44,046 nt of DNA from Hypsibius dujardini. Its lineage: Eukaryota; Tardigrada; Eutardigrada; Parachela; Hypsibiidae. Positions within the stretch are counted from its first letter, which is position 1; each line of letters opens with the position of its first letter. The notes beneath the pieces were generated by a model. It searched no databases, was not told the origin of the DNA, and saw only the letters and a program-made list of their open reading frames with translations. Made by a program: the position numbers and the translations under genes. The DNA lies in the NCBI GenBank assembly GCA_001579985.1, contig LRSR01005689.1, forward strand, positions 1 through 44,046. The letters are read 5' to 3'. Shown piece after piece: positions 20,722 through 32,490 of this stretch.

Positions 20722-22064
20722 TCAGTCGCCATCCCATTCGCCGGACCTGCAAATGTCAATTAAGTGAAGACATCGGGACTGAATGTATGAACGGTAATAA
20801 GTGAATATGATATTATGTTTCAATATTGAGATCTGGTTGGACAAATAGTACTGACCCTCCGTAGCCGTGACTGTACATGGGCATCTGAAATGACCCATCA
20901 GAAAAGTGTGGTTAAAATTAGGTTGACAGAGGATGAACCTGTTCTCCGTTCCCTCACTCACCATGGACAACATCATGAGGGTGCTGATGGAAGGTCCGAT
21001 GTAGGCAGGCGCGGGTGCCGGCGACCGCATGACCGGTGCCGGCGCAGCCCCGGCGCCTCCACTTCCCAGGAAGTCGCCCTCCGTCGCGGCGGGAGCTGCA
21101 ACAGGCCCAGCCGGTCGAAGATGGCTGATCTGCGAGGCCAGGAGCAACGGCATGGGATTGTAATACCCTCCCCCACGACCTAAGCAAGCAAGACATTTCT
21201 CTTTAGGCGACAACTTCTTAACAGACGCTCGGCGAGTATGAAATAGAGTCTCATTTAATTTTGGATAAGAAAATGAAATCACCAAAGTTTTGCTTGGCTC
21301 ACGAGGGGCTACAATCTCGAGCAAAGCGAAATGTGAAATGGATATATTGACATAAAAAGTCATTGCCCCACCCGGGACTCTTAACATATTTGTAACAATT
21401 AAGACAAACAGGTAAGAGCATAACCGAGAAATAGTTGTGTAATAAAAATTTGAAATGAGATCGACAATTGTATTCGATATAAAACATTATTTTTTCTCAA
21501 GGTGAATAAAACAATACAAACACTTGCAATTTTTGTCTCAGTAGTTGAGAAATTTGTAATTAAAACTAATTAGACTAATTTAGACTGGTTGTCAAAACTT
21601 TTTTTAAATTTTTAAAAGACTAAACAAAAAGATGTATGAGTCTCTCAGAATTTCATGGGCTGATCCATTCTAGGCCTCGCGCTCGTTATGGCCGCGTATA
21701 AATAATAGAATTATCGACATGTTTACCGCTTCCACCGCTTCCACCGCCTCCGTCGCGCAGTCTTCCCCTTAGATCGTCTGATAAGAAAAAAAGCAGAATT
21801 GTGGAATTGGCGAGAAAGCAGATACAATTCAGCAAAATTATCCGATCTTACATGTTCCCATGTCGTAATTATCCTCCCCTAGAGCGTTGACCGATGAAAG
21901 AGTAAGCTGCGAAATCGGGAAATCGGAAAAATTGATTATATAAATCGAACCGGCGTAGCGAAAAATTCCCATAATTTGTTCTCAGGTACCTCCATTGTTA
22001 AACCATAATCGCAAATGCAACTCCATAGCAGGGTTACTAGAAAAACTTCCAGTAAGATGACCAT
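20722..22064 (-). CDS. Secreted RDGG/EWDGD-family protein, 6 exons
   Basis: Exons: 22064-21990, 21906-21852, 21777-21727, 21179-20962, 20884-20856, 20746-20722; 150 residues, every phase consistent. Residues 1-18 (MVILLEVFLVTLLWSCIC) are a signal peptide. A short acidic segment (ALGEDNYDMG) leads into the RGRLRDGG glycine-serine exon. Exon 4 starts RGGGYYNPMPLLLASQ, then an Ala/Pro/Gly-rich variable region (PAGPVAAPAAT, APAPVMRSPAPAPA), and ends in a hydrophobic STLMMLSM. Exon 5 is MPMYSHGYG and the 25-nt exon 6 is SGEWDGD plus stop. This is the cleanest member of the family and was used to find the others. Methionine and aromatic residues cluster at the C-terminus. It resembles structural extracellular proteins in composition, but I recognise no named family. 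Confidence 0.8.
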
Positions 22065-22854
22065 TGTGTTGTGAGATGGGTGTCGGTCATCAGGGGTAGA
22101 AGTGTCTCGATAGATTTCCGCATTAGAGCAGTTTGTTCCTCCGATATCAATTGAACGACAACTTTTTTCTTTGAAAATCCACATTGTCAGCAATATTCGG
22201 AGCAACTTTCGAGTAGGCCGGAACCACGTGGCCAGACGAAACGTGCCTATAATGTTCGTTTCATAATCGTCGCAAACATGATGCGTGGATATTTTTGGAG
22301 TCATGCTTTTCTTTAATTGAGTTGGCGTCCCCAAGACAGTAACAACTTGCGCCATTTGTTGGGGTCAGGCTAAATTCGTGTGGGAAATTTCACGGCTGGA
22401 CAAAATGACTCTAAAATTAAGAGCTAAAATTTTCTAAAAAAAGTGTTTATTCAATTGATAAATTACGCTGCGGTGCCTTATCAGACGCGTGTTTTTAATT
22501 TCTACTGGGCGAAAAAATATTAAGGAGAGATCGGCGAAAGAAATTTTGAGAACGCCTTTTTTCAGCGCATCAACGTTGAAAGTGCAAGAGGGGACGCTAC
22601 TCATGTTTTATTTGACCTTTTGGTATTAGGCCGAGAAGAGCTTGCAATAACAAAGTATAGCCACAAAATTGACCGACAAAGGCAAACAGCGAAGGGATTA
22701 CTCAATCTCATCACAATATCACACGGTCGCTCGAATGCACAAGATGAACATCGATGGAGGAGGCAGGCAATCATCAAAATGGACTGCAAAATACCGAGCT
22801 TTGACAAAGAAATGCAGAAAAGAAGACAACACGTCGAAGAGAGGAAAAATATAT
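22065..22854. other. Spacer between an EWDGD gene and the olfactomedin gene
   Basis: It contains the 5' flank of the 20722-22064 gene and the 3' UTR of the olfactomedin gene, with a polyadenylation signal at 22607. The short plus-strand frames at 22620-22886 are on the antisense strand of the 3' UTR and not supported. Confidence 0.5.
22607..22612 (-). terminator. Candidate polyadenylation signal of the olfactomedin gene
   Basis: AATAAA on the minus strand, 243 bp after the olfactomedin-gene stop at 22855. No nearer hexamer was seen. Confidence 0.5.
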
Positions 22855-25800
22855 TCAACTTTTGCCGTCACTGTCTGAAGTGCTGAATTTGAGGGGATAC
22901 TGCAGCTGCCAGCCTCCGTCCCAGCTGTAAATTTTCCTATCTCGAGGATTGTAGTCCACCTAAAAAACCGTTCAAAAATCAGTGTGACAACGATACCCGT
23001 CCAGTTAAATCAAGCGTACACAAGTTTTCCCTTTTTTTTTAAAAAACATTTTAAGTACCATAACGCTTTTTTGGCGGGGATTTGTGAAGATTGCCCCCTT
23101 GGGCGGAGTGTAGTGTTGATCACTGAGAAGGTCGTACGCCAGAAGCACATGCGAATAGGGGAAGTGGACCGTTCCAATCCCGTAGAAAACTCCACACGCA
23201 ACGAAAGCATTTCCTACACCGCAAAACAGGTCAGCACAGCCGAATTGTGGATAAACTAAATTGATAAACTAATTATAAATTATTTTTAGTTGACTAAAAT
23301 TAGTTGCTAAACATTTCGATTTCGTGTCCTTTTACATTTCATTTTTTGCCAAGTAATTTCACTAAAATTAGACTAACAATCTGACTAACCTTCAAAAATC
23401 AAAACTGATCAACTAATTATAATAAATGTTTAGTCCGAGTAAAATTAATTGCTAAACATTTAATTTAGTTTCCTTTAGTAAGTAATACTTAAGATTAACT
23501 AAACGTTAATAACAATTGAGTGATCATTTTGTGCCATCTAGACTCTTACCTAAATCCAAGTGGCTGAAGGTGACATTCCTCACAAAAATGGACTCCAATG
23601 TATTGGCATTGAGATGAGCCACAATGGGGTTGTGACTATCTCTGGTTGTATAAATCAACCATAACCCATGTTCATCCACAGCAAAATCCATGAAGTCATC
23701 TATCGCGGAGAAACAAATGGTCTCACGTCAAATAATAAATTAAACTCACAGCTCATTCTAAATCTTACAGTTCTTCTTTGAATTGTAAATGTATCGACCG
23801 TCGCTGTGAGAAGCGCCCTCTATCGTCCGCTTGGCAGTGATCCGCTCTTTCGCCAAATCATACCTCACAATCACAGGCTGAAAAAAAATAAAACCATCAT
23901 ATTTTTAATTAATTAAATTAATTAATTAATATTAATAATTTTCGATTGAAAATTTGAAATTAAACATTTTATTTAATTATTTTCATTAATTAATTTTCAT
24001 TAATTTTCATTAAACTGCAATACATGAAATTAATTGATTTTAGAATTTGTTAAATTAAATTATTTTGTTAAACTAGATTAAGTTAAATTAAATTGCAAAA
24101 AAGTAAAATAAAATAAAACCGTAGTGTTTTTATTTAGTCATAAAACTAACACCCCAAATTCCATATTTGGAAATGCGAGAAAAGTGGGCTAATTAAATGA
24201 GAATATTTTTATGCTCGGTTCGAAGAGGCGTGACTGGAAAGTGCTCAACGTGGACACGGCTGACCTGTGAGTCCACTTGATAGAAGAAGGATCCATTGTA
24301 GACGACATGGCCGACCCCGCGAAAAGCTTTGGGCAGAGAGTATTTGAAGGTGGGCCGGAAATTCTTGAAGTCCTCCGGAGTGGCGTATTCGATCAGCTGC
24401 TTGCCGGTGAACTGCTCAGTGATGTAGAACTTGTTGGCATCCGACGGACTCGGCGGTTGAGCGTCCCGCATCACTGCGCCCCATGCTGTCATGTGATCAC
24501 TCTCCGGTGAGCTCCGCAGCAGCACAGGCTTCCCGATCGCCTCGATGAAACAGCCTATTCAATAGAGATGGAACTAGAGCTATATTCCACATATAATCAT
24601 CCTTCAAAGTAACCCCTATTTCCTCATGAAACAATTCGTAATTATCAACTGGATAATTTATCATGTCTCTGAAATAAATTTAAAACTTCTTTTTAACCGT
24701 TTTCAGTAGAGTAAGGGCTTCTCACGACTCGGTTCCCAAAAACATTAACGATTAGACATATTGAGAATATATGCCAATGCACTTCCTGTTTAAATAGGAA
24801 TTTAAAGCAGGCTATAACATTAACCAGGCTGGCAAAAGAATAGCCGAAAAAATGAAAGCGATTTAAAGTAAGGTAAGACTAAAATGATGAAAGATGTGCT
24901 ATGAGGGTACAATATTAAATTCAGCTAATGGTATCACTATGCAGAGGAATGGTAAGAGACTACACTCCATTTAGGTTGCTTTTTTTACCAGTCGTAGTCG
25001 TAAAAAATGTCCATGAGTCTAACTGAAATTTATTTCGGTTATGCTGAAACGATTTTTTGGAAAACAATATTTTTGTGTTACAATACTATTTTGCCATTAT
25101 TCGTGACGGCGACGCTATTAGTAGCATCATTTCGTTGCTCGGTCATAACACTAAGAAAAATAATAACCGGAAGCGTTGATTTCCATCATGGTTGCGCTAG
25201 CTAAATATCCGACCAATGGTCAGCATTCTAAAAATGTCCGTTAAATTGATCTGTCGACAGCTGTTTCAAAACTCCAAAGTGCCGCCGTGGGGTCATTTAT
25301 AATTATAAACACAAATAAGCGTGAATGATTGCCGAAAGATTCTCTCTGACCCGGATGTTTCTCACAAGCGAAGTTTGCAACTCTCCAACACGAAATCTTG
25401 CACTGTCTTTAATTTTAGTAGATGCACACAAGTTATAGTTATTCCGTCTAAAAATAACTTAGGATTTTCACCCACCTTTTTTAAAGAACGAAAAACTCTT
25501 TCTCGGTGGTACATAGGGGGCGCTTTCAATGTCACCATTTAGCACGTCGACTGATTGTTGCATTATAGAAGATAGCACGTAATAAATAAACCGTCAGTCT
25601 ATACTGGAACGTTATAGCGGTATTCCATAATGCAGCAATCAATCGACGTGCTATATGGTAACATTAAAAGCGCCCTCATTTACCACCGAGAAAGAATTTT
25701 CGTTCTTTAAAAAAGTTGGGTGGAGATTGTAACCTATTTTTCGACGGAATTAAGCATAAATAACTTGTGTGCATCTGTTAAAATTAAAGTTAGTGCAAGA

Positions 25801-28800
25801 TTTCGTGTTGGAGAGTTGCAAAATTCCCTTGTCAATATAATCATACTCGTATAACCATAATATAATTAATAAATTTAATTAAATACATTTAATTAATTAA
25901 AGACTTAATATTTATTATTTATTATTTAACTAAATAATAATTATAAATCCCAAATAAATGGGTTATAACCCAACTATAAAATAGTGGAATTCGGAGAGAA
26001 AACATTTTTATTGGCATGTGAAAAGCCAAAATTATATCGAAGCAGATGCTCGCGTTAAATAATAAAAATGTTTGGAGAACGTACTTCGCTTGCGAGCAGG
26101 AATTTCCGATTTGGAGGGAATACCGCTTCCTGGAGTCTCTTCAAGGTCCGTTTCATCCGGTGGCGTCTCAGTGTCCGATGTGGACGAATGGGTCACCTCT
26201 TCTGGGTGCATCTTCTGTTCCTGGGTGTGGGGTGATTGCGAAGGCCACACTTGCGTACTGAAAGACTTCGTGGTCGAACTGTGAGGCACATTGGTTGTTC
26301 CGTCTTTGTCGTCCCATATTTTGGGCGGCTCCGGCATCTGCATATCCCTGAAAACAAGATGATGCGCCCATTGGAATTCGCTCATTTGTAAAGCTCTTTT
26401 TGTGAACAACGTCTACGCAAAATTTCGCCCTGAGTAACGATGTCTAAAGCTAGCATTAGAAATTACTCCATTTTATAGGCAGAAAAAGAAGAAATGTTTT
26501 TATGGAAATTTAGTAACTAAACTTTAGTTCAGTTAGTGACTCAGATCCACTAGTTTATTTAGCTTTTTGGAAGTTTAAATGAAAAATAAGTCACTAACTT
26601 AAAAAAACTGTAATTTCATTTCAGTTGATATTTTTTGGTTTTAGTTTTCAATAACCTTGGCAATACAGTGTATCCCTAATCGCAGCATACAATTTTAAAA
26701 TTGGCTTACTTGCTTACCCGGAGCTGGTGTGACTGTGTGACACAGTGGTGACGTCACCCTCCGGGCTGTTGACTGCCGCCTGCGTTGAGGTCTCCACTTC
26801 CGGTGTAGACGGTGGTGCGAGGGTGCTTGTGGGACCCACTGCGAGGTAGGGGTTCTCGGTGGTGGAGATGAGTGCCGGCTGAGGACCGGTCAAGTGGTGG
26901 TGGAGGCTGTTATACGACCGTGGGAGGATGTCTTCGTCGATGCATCGTATGGCACACACTCCCGGTGGACCCGGCGGACCTACAAGTACATTTCAAGCCT
27001 TTACATACAATTTACCGTATTTTAAAAGAATAATATTTTTTATGTATTTTTTACCTCGGTCACCCTTTGCGCCCCGAGGACCTGGAGGACCCCGAGAGCC
27101 TATGATGACTTGTTCCCCACCTAAAAAAACGGAACAGGACATTAGAAAATGATCTTGTTCTTGTTTTGCTTTTTTTCGTATTGAAGTCTTACCGACTATT
27201 GATCGCCGGAGAGTGCTAGAATTGCACGTGCAGTGTCCGGGCGGGCCTGGTCCACCTCGTTCTCCCTTCTCTCCTTTCAGACGTCGCACCACTGTAAATT
27301 CAAATTAAATTAATTAAATATTGAGACTAGTTTTAAACACTTATTGTCAGCATTCATTTTGTCACAACAAGTATTGTATATTTTTTATATAATTTTCAGC
27401 ACTACACGTTTGCATTATGTATTTTACAGGTTTTATGTGTTTTTTTCGGCACAAAAAGTGGACAAATAACACCGTCTCTCCCGCCAACTAAATACATTTG
27501 TTTCTGTTTCCTCGTTATCGGTCAGCACCAGCTCAGCAAGATCAATTGAAAATCAATTGAAAATGAGTGCATAATTTTTCGTTCAAGTTCCTTCCCCCTC
27601 CTCATTGTCAATCCAGACGGTTTACGCATATATTCAATCTGCTGATCTGGACGCGTAATCGCGTGACCTTCGTTCGTGGAGTTAATTAGATCCGAAAACG
27701 ACAGCCAGCAACATTTTGTACGTCTATATTTGTGCACAGAATATAAATGCCATTTTTGCCGCATTTAATGTACTTTTAATGAGCGTTTATTAATCAAACG
27801 CCCAGGCAAGTCAGTAAAATACATTTTAGCACGTGGAGAAAATAATCTGCGTCCGAAATTGCAGTAGGATTAAGTGAATCAGTTCGCGCTTATTTGCAGC
27901 CGAAATATATTTCATGAATCGAAGTTAGGACAAGCAACCCGCTGGTTTGAGATAATCAATCCAACAACGAAACAAAAAAAACAATGGAAAGAGAGACAGA
28001 CGAGTTGGGCTCTCGAAAGTGACACTTTTCTGTCGTTGGCTCTTCTGAAGACTTTATTATTAAATTGTCTCACGCTGTAATGTATGCATCAAGTTGGCCC
28101 AAATAATCAACAAGAGACGCGGAGAGAGTTGAACGACGTCTTGGCCCAAGGGATGAGACAGGAGGGGTGATTAATCAATTGTCGGCAAACAATTGTTTGA
28201 CTCTCTGTGACTTTTTTTCTGTTCAACACTTTTTTGTGCCTCCACCGCCGCGCGGAAAGTCGCTCTATAATGGTTAAACTTAATGATAGTTTGTCTGTAT
28301 ACACATATACGTGTACCCTCTCACGAGTGAATGGCGCGCGATGCCTCTTGACAGGCACTTTGTCAAAGCAAACTACCTTGTTTAACCACCATAAATATTG
28401 TTTCTCCTTCACGTCAAGCGAAGAAAAACCCCGCCACCTTTTGCAGCCTGATCAAACGCTCTGTTTAAGCAGAGCCTGAGATATTTATAAAAATAAAAAA
28501 CGAGGATTATTTTAGAAAGAAAGATTCTACTTGTATCAGGATTCAAAGCATTCTTTTCTTTTGAAACGTTGTCTTTAACACCTATCGTTAGAGATTTGGT
28601 TTGTAAAACAAAATACTGCCCATGTTTTTTATATAATTTACCTTTCATACAAGTGTCAATTTTTGTATAGAAAAAAATACTCAGCATTGGATTTTAAAAT
28701 AGACGCCGTATTTAATATCTCAGTAAACGGTCTTTTGTTTAGAAAAGGCGTGAAATATTGTAAACCATCAAAGGAAAAGTTTTGCTGGAACAACGTTTCA

Positions 28801-30485
28801 TTCATACTATCATTTGAACAATCATTTTCATCGAAGAAGGTGCGTCGTATATAAAAGCGATTGTTTAATTTTCGATAGAAGCATCAACAACTTTTTACTC
28901 TATATTTATCGTCTTTCGATATAGGAAAGAATTGGTGAACGACTGCTTTTAAAAACAAACGGCGTCTCATACAAAATATAATATATAAATTGTGTATCAA
29001 TACAGTGGAAGTTCGTTCATGTTTCTATTAGAATTATCAAAAACAAACGAGGATTTTTTTACAGTAAAATGTGTTTTGAACTACTTTATTTACAATACTT
29101 TGATGGATATTAAAAAGCTTCAGTAATCCGTGTTTTATGAGGCAAAACGTCGATATGGTCTTAGTCGACGGAATCTTCTTTTGCATCGCTTGGCACAATT
29201 TAGGGAATGCTAAGCGGTGTGGTTGCCCCGGCAGACTCCTAATGCTAGGAAGTAATGAGCCATCTCAATGTAAAGTTTGAGTTTGCATAGAGAAGGTCAT
29301 CAAGATCGTGACATGGCTGACTGACTCGGTTGGTCTCCCCCGTCACGCTCCTAAGCGGCGTTGATCGACCCAATCCACAATTTAAACAAAAAAACGACCA
29401 CATCAAGAATTCTAATAGACCGTTTTGCAATTTACGCGTAAATTGAAAAACTAATCCTGGATAATTTTATTACGAAACCATTCGAATCTTACGTCACACT
29501 TTTGTTTGTATTGTCTGCCTGCTTGTTTGCTTGTCTGTCTGTCTGTCTGTCCATTCGTCTGTGTCTGTTTGTTTATCTGTCTGTCTGTCTGTCGGTCTGT
29601 CTGTCTGTCTGTCCGTCTGTCTGCCTGTTTGTTTGTCTGTCTGTATGCCAACATGTCTGTCAGTTTGTGTGCCTGCCTGTCTGCGTCTCTGCCTGTTTGT
29701 TTGTGCGTTACTGCATTCTGACATCTAAACCTCATTCTGGTTTAAGAAGCGATAGGCTGGTACTTTGTCAAGAAGTGAGTCTTGTAACTTTGTCTGTTTG
29801 GCGAGCTACGACTTTCAGTAGGCTCAAGTTTGGATCATCAAAAAATCGTTAGGCTCAAGCGTGATTTATTTGAACGTCCCCTCTGTCAACAGCAACCGGC
29901 ATAAGCTAAGGCGGCGCGGTTACGGCTCAAAAGAAGAAGAAGAATGTTTGGCCAATTAAAGAATTGAGTAACTGTAATTGATTGTCCTCTCGATTTTGGC
30001 GGGCGCTGACCAGTACTATGCTTGTCAACGATGACTCTCACATCATTGAAAAAGGGTAAATTACAGATAGTGCTCCATTACCACACTGTCAGTTGTGTAC
30101 TATCTCTCAACTCTCGCGTCCCTCTTTAGTGCCTTTCTGGGAGGTATTACCATGTCCGCGATTTAAAATTGAATTAAGCACGTATAGCATTATCCTGGTT
30201 TTTTCCCCTCTAGAGCAGTGCCCTGAAAGAAAGTTTACGCACTTACCGTCTGGACTCGACATGAATGTTTCCATATCCTGAACGCAGTGGGCTCTTGTTG
30301 CTTGACAGAATTCTTTCAAGGCATAAAGCTGCAAAACAAAGAAATTGAGAGGCACTTGAAATCTTTTAAAACCCAATTACAATATTACAAAATAGGCTGA
30401 CCACTGGACAGGCATACAGTGTAGTAGTCTGACTCACAGGCAGGCAGGTAGAAAGATAAACAAACAGACAAACAGACAAACAGGC

Positions 30486-30526
<41 letters not shown>

Positions 30527-32256
30527 GTATCTCCTTTTCAATATGTTTGCTCAGTCGAATCCTGTCAGTTATCGACGAGGAGCCAGCGAGAAATATCAGA
30601 TGACGGGTCCACTGGACCGGAAGATGACTGATCAATTACAATCCATAAGGCTAACAATAAGTGTTGTACGCGCACTTCGCGCGAACACGTCAGTCAATCG
30701 GAGATTTAGTGACTCTCTTTTTTACACCTTTCCAAACGCCCACAATTATAAACAACCCTCCAGCCGTTCGCTGCAATTATATACTCTGCAGTCGATCGAT
30801 CTTATGAACTTGTTTGCGTTACCGTATTTTCAAAGGCACAAAAATCCTACCCACGTTTTTTTCTGCCGAAACACGAACCGATATCTTGTAAGCAGACAAA
30901 CGAAGAACAGGCAGCCAAGCGCACAAGAAACTTCAATATTCATATAAACAGGGTGAAGTATGATCAGACGAGGAATGGAAAAAAAGTAAGACTAATCAAC
31001 CAATCCTTTTTTTAGTCAAATAAATTTTATTTGACCACAAATAAGCCTTTCAAATTTGGGGTTATAATTGACTAAATCGAATAGAAATAAATTCACTAAT
31101 TCTAGTTTGAATATGAGTTTTTAGTCATTCAAACTATTAATTTAGTTGTTTTGTAAATCTAAAATCCTGAAACAAAAGAATTGTTTCTAAACTTTTAAAT
31201 CAGTTTTGGTTTAGGTTTTTATCAACTAAATATTCTTAATTAGCAAAACAAACATTAATATTTTGCACTTCAGTTCTTTTAGTGACTGAAAACTTATTAA
31301 GTTTATATTGTACTTTCCTATTATGAGAAATCTCTAATGCTAAAACTTCACTTCACTTCACTTTAAACTTTAAAACTATGGTTTACTTTACTAGATAAAC
31401 TAAATAATCTTAAAACTAAGAAAACTCACTAAAAGTATTAATTTAGTTAGATTTTAAGCTAGACTTAGATTTAAGTTAAATTTGTTATCGTTTTTTGTTT
31501 TGCCATCATGAGAGTCACAAACTACACAAACCCAATAATCAACGAAGCGCAGAAAAGACTGGTACAAATCCTTCTCTCTTGATGTTTATATGTTAACACA
31601 CATACCGGTATCCTCGAATGGGAAGTCAGCCAGACATATTCACTGTCATTCTGCACAATGTTTGAGTGATGAGCTGCGTCCTCTGCGGGAGATGATGAGG
31701 ATGATGATGATTGCCGGGCTCCCTGGTACTGTCGCAGCGCTACCGGCGCGGCGATTCGCTTCATCTTCCGCCGATTAATCATCCCTGAATGAAGCTGCTG
31801 CCCTCCTCCCGTCCCGCGGCCGGAAGCCGTGAAGGGACCCGACCGGGATGAGCGCGACTTGCCATCCTCTGCCCAGGTCCTCGCATTGCCCTCTTCGGCA
31901 TTATTTCCCGCAAAAAAGTCCGCAAACTGACCGTTGGAGAAAGCGTTCAACTCTTTATTATAAGTCTGCTGCATCTGCGACAGCTCGGTGAGATGCTCCT
32001 GCAGCTGCGCTTGCTGCTGTGTGAAATGCCGACAGACAAAGTAAAAGCCGAGGCCCGTCCCAAGGACCAACAGGCAGAATAAGGCAAATTGCAGTTTGAG
32101 CAGAAGATACAGCGAGAAGGTGATCCTCCTCCTGGCCGTTGGAGGTCTCATCCCCCCGACGGCAGCTTCACCGGAACCCCCGGTGCAGTCCGACTCTTCC
32201 TCGTCCTCTACTTCATCCATAGCTGTCTTATTGTAGCGCCCTTTCCCGGCAGTCAT
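22855..32256 (-). CDS. Gliomedin/colmedin-like type II membrane protein with collagen and olfactomedin domains, 11 exons
   Basis: Exons: 32256-31606, 30328-30247, 27291-27193, 27120-27055, 26979-26718, 26347-26085, 24554-24265, 23877-23769, 23699-23550, 23213-23059, 22959-22855; 743 residues with matching phases. There is no signal peptide; a cytoplasmic acidic N-terminus and ARRR precede one membrane segment at about 52-75, so the C-terminus is outside. Residues 77-105 look coiled-coil (Gln/Leu-rich). Short Gly-x-y runs occur at about 249-263, 284-300 and 300-306 (GPPGPPG). A Thr/Ser/Pro stretch ends in RKR (472-474), a furin-type site directly before the olfactomedin domain at 476-735. The domain has C476 and C664 as the expected disulfide pair, DFAVDEHGLW and VDYNPRDRKIYSWDGG. 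In flies and worms relatives are colmedin, COF-2 and UNC-122; vertebrate gliomedin clusters sodium channels at nodes. A role in synapse or cell adhesion is inferred. Confidence 0.92.
23270..23525. repeat. AT-rich element with repeated TTAGTnnCTAA motifs (intron)
   Basis: Within intron 23214-23549 of the olfactomedin gene there are many copies of TTTAGTTGACTAAA-like or CTAAACATTT-like blocks, including two versions of 'aattgctaaacatt'. Similar tracts occur at 26500-26660, 31010-31480 and 40770-41060. Confidence 0.55.
23890..24130. repeat. TTAA-rich low-complexity tract
   Basis: Runs of TTAATTAA, AAATTAAAT and TTTTCATTAAT fill the intron 23878-24264 of the olfactomedin gene. Confidence 0.7.
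25373..25822. repeat. Long inverted repeat, two ~198-bp arms, in an intron of the olfactomedin gene
   Basis: The left arm is 25373-25570 and the right arm 25623-25822, separated by 52 bp. Landmarks in the left arm such as GCAACTCTCCAACACGAAAT, TTTTTTAAAGAACGAAAA and CACGTCGA recur reverse-complemented and in reverse order in the right arm. Only a few mismatches and small gaps are visible. It lies in the 1530-bp intron 24555-26084. No coding frame, so it fits a foldback/MITE-type element; transcribed RNA would form a long hairpin. Confidence 0.9.
26500..26660. repeat. AT-rich TTAGTnnCTAA-type element, second site
   Basis: It contains 'tttagtaactaaactttagttcagttagtgac' style motifs inside the intron between exons 26718-26979 and 26085-26347 of the olfactomedin gene. 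It is related in motif, not clearly in length, to 23270-23525. Confidence 0.45.
27292..30246. other. Large intron 2 of the olfactomedin gene
   Basis: A 2.96-kb intron with no supported internal gene. It holds a (TCTG)n array at 29515-29705. Several frames of 60-116 codons lie in it on both strands; none has a recognisable domain. Confidence 0.55.
29515..29705 (+). repeat. (TCTG)n array in an olfactomedin-gene intron
   Basis: TCTG units with TTTG and CCTG variants run for about 190 bp. The Cys/Leu/Ser/Val-rich frame on the plus strand and the Asp-Arg-Gln-Thr frame on the minus strand are repeat artefacts. Confidence 0.9.
30438..30528 (+). repeat. (CAGA)n array in intron 1 of the olfactomedin gene
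   Basis: CAGA/CAGG/CAAA units, pure at about 30484-30527. On the coding (minus) strand the array reads TCTG, whereas the array at 29515-29705 reads CAGA on that strand. Confidence 0.9.
31010..31480. repeat. AT-rich TTAGTnnCTAA-type element, third site
   Basis: A roughly 470-bp AT-rich stretch in intron 1 of the olfactomedin gene with repeated TTTAGTCA, TTTAGTTG and ACTAAAT blocks, as in 23270-23525. Confidence 0.5.
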
Positions 32257-32304
32257 AGTAAATCAACGGATTATGAAGGCTTCAAACATAGGCTATGGTC
32301 ACAG

Positions 32305-32490
32305 ACATTTGTCTGTATCTAGGCAGATGATGCTTGTGTCCAGACAGAAAATACCTGCGTTCAGACAGATGATGTCTGTGTCCAGTCAGACGATGTCTGA
32401 GTTCAGACAGACAGTATTTGCGTCTCGACAGATGATGTCTGTGTCCAGACAGATGATGCCTCTGTCCAAGTCAGATGATGTCTGACTCTT
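32305..32490 (+). repeat. Minisatellite with a CAGACAGATGATGTCTG core
   Basis: About seven imperfect units of 22-25 bp lie just upstream of the olfactomedin-gene start. Each unit contains the near-palindrome CAGACAGATGATGTCTG. A plus-strand frame reading repeated S-R-Q-M-M is a by-product. Confidence 0.8.

Noticed and set aside
29502-29852. 116-codon Cys-rich frame that looks like a secreted cysteine-rich peptide
   Set aside because: It is the translation of a (TCTG)n array inside an intron; the opposite strand gives an equally long Gln/Thr/Asp frame.
32273-32485. Frame with repeated S-R-Q-M-M units, like a repeat protein
   Set aside because: It translates the CAGACAGATGATG minisatellite and has no leader or flanking exon.
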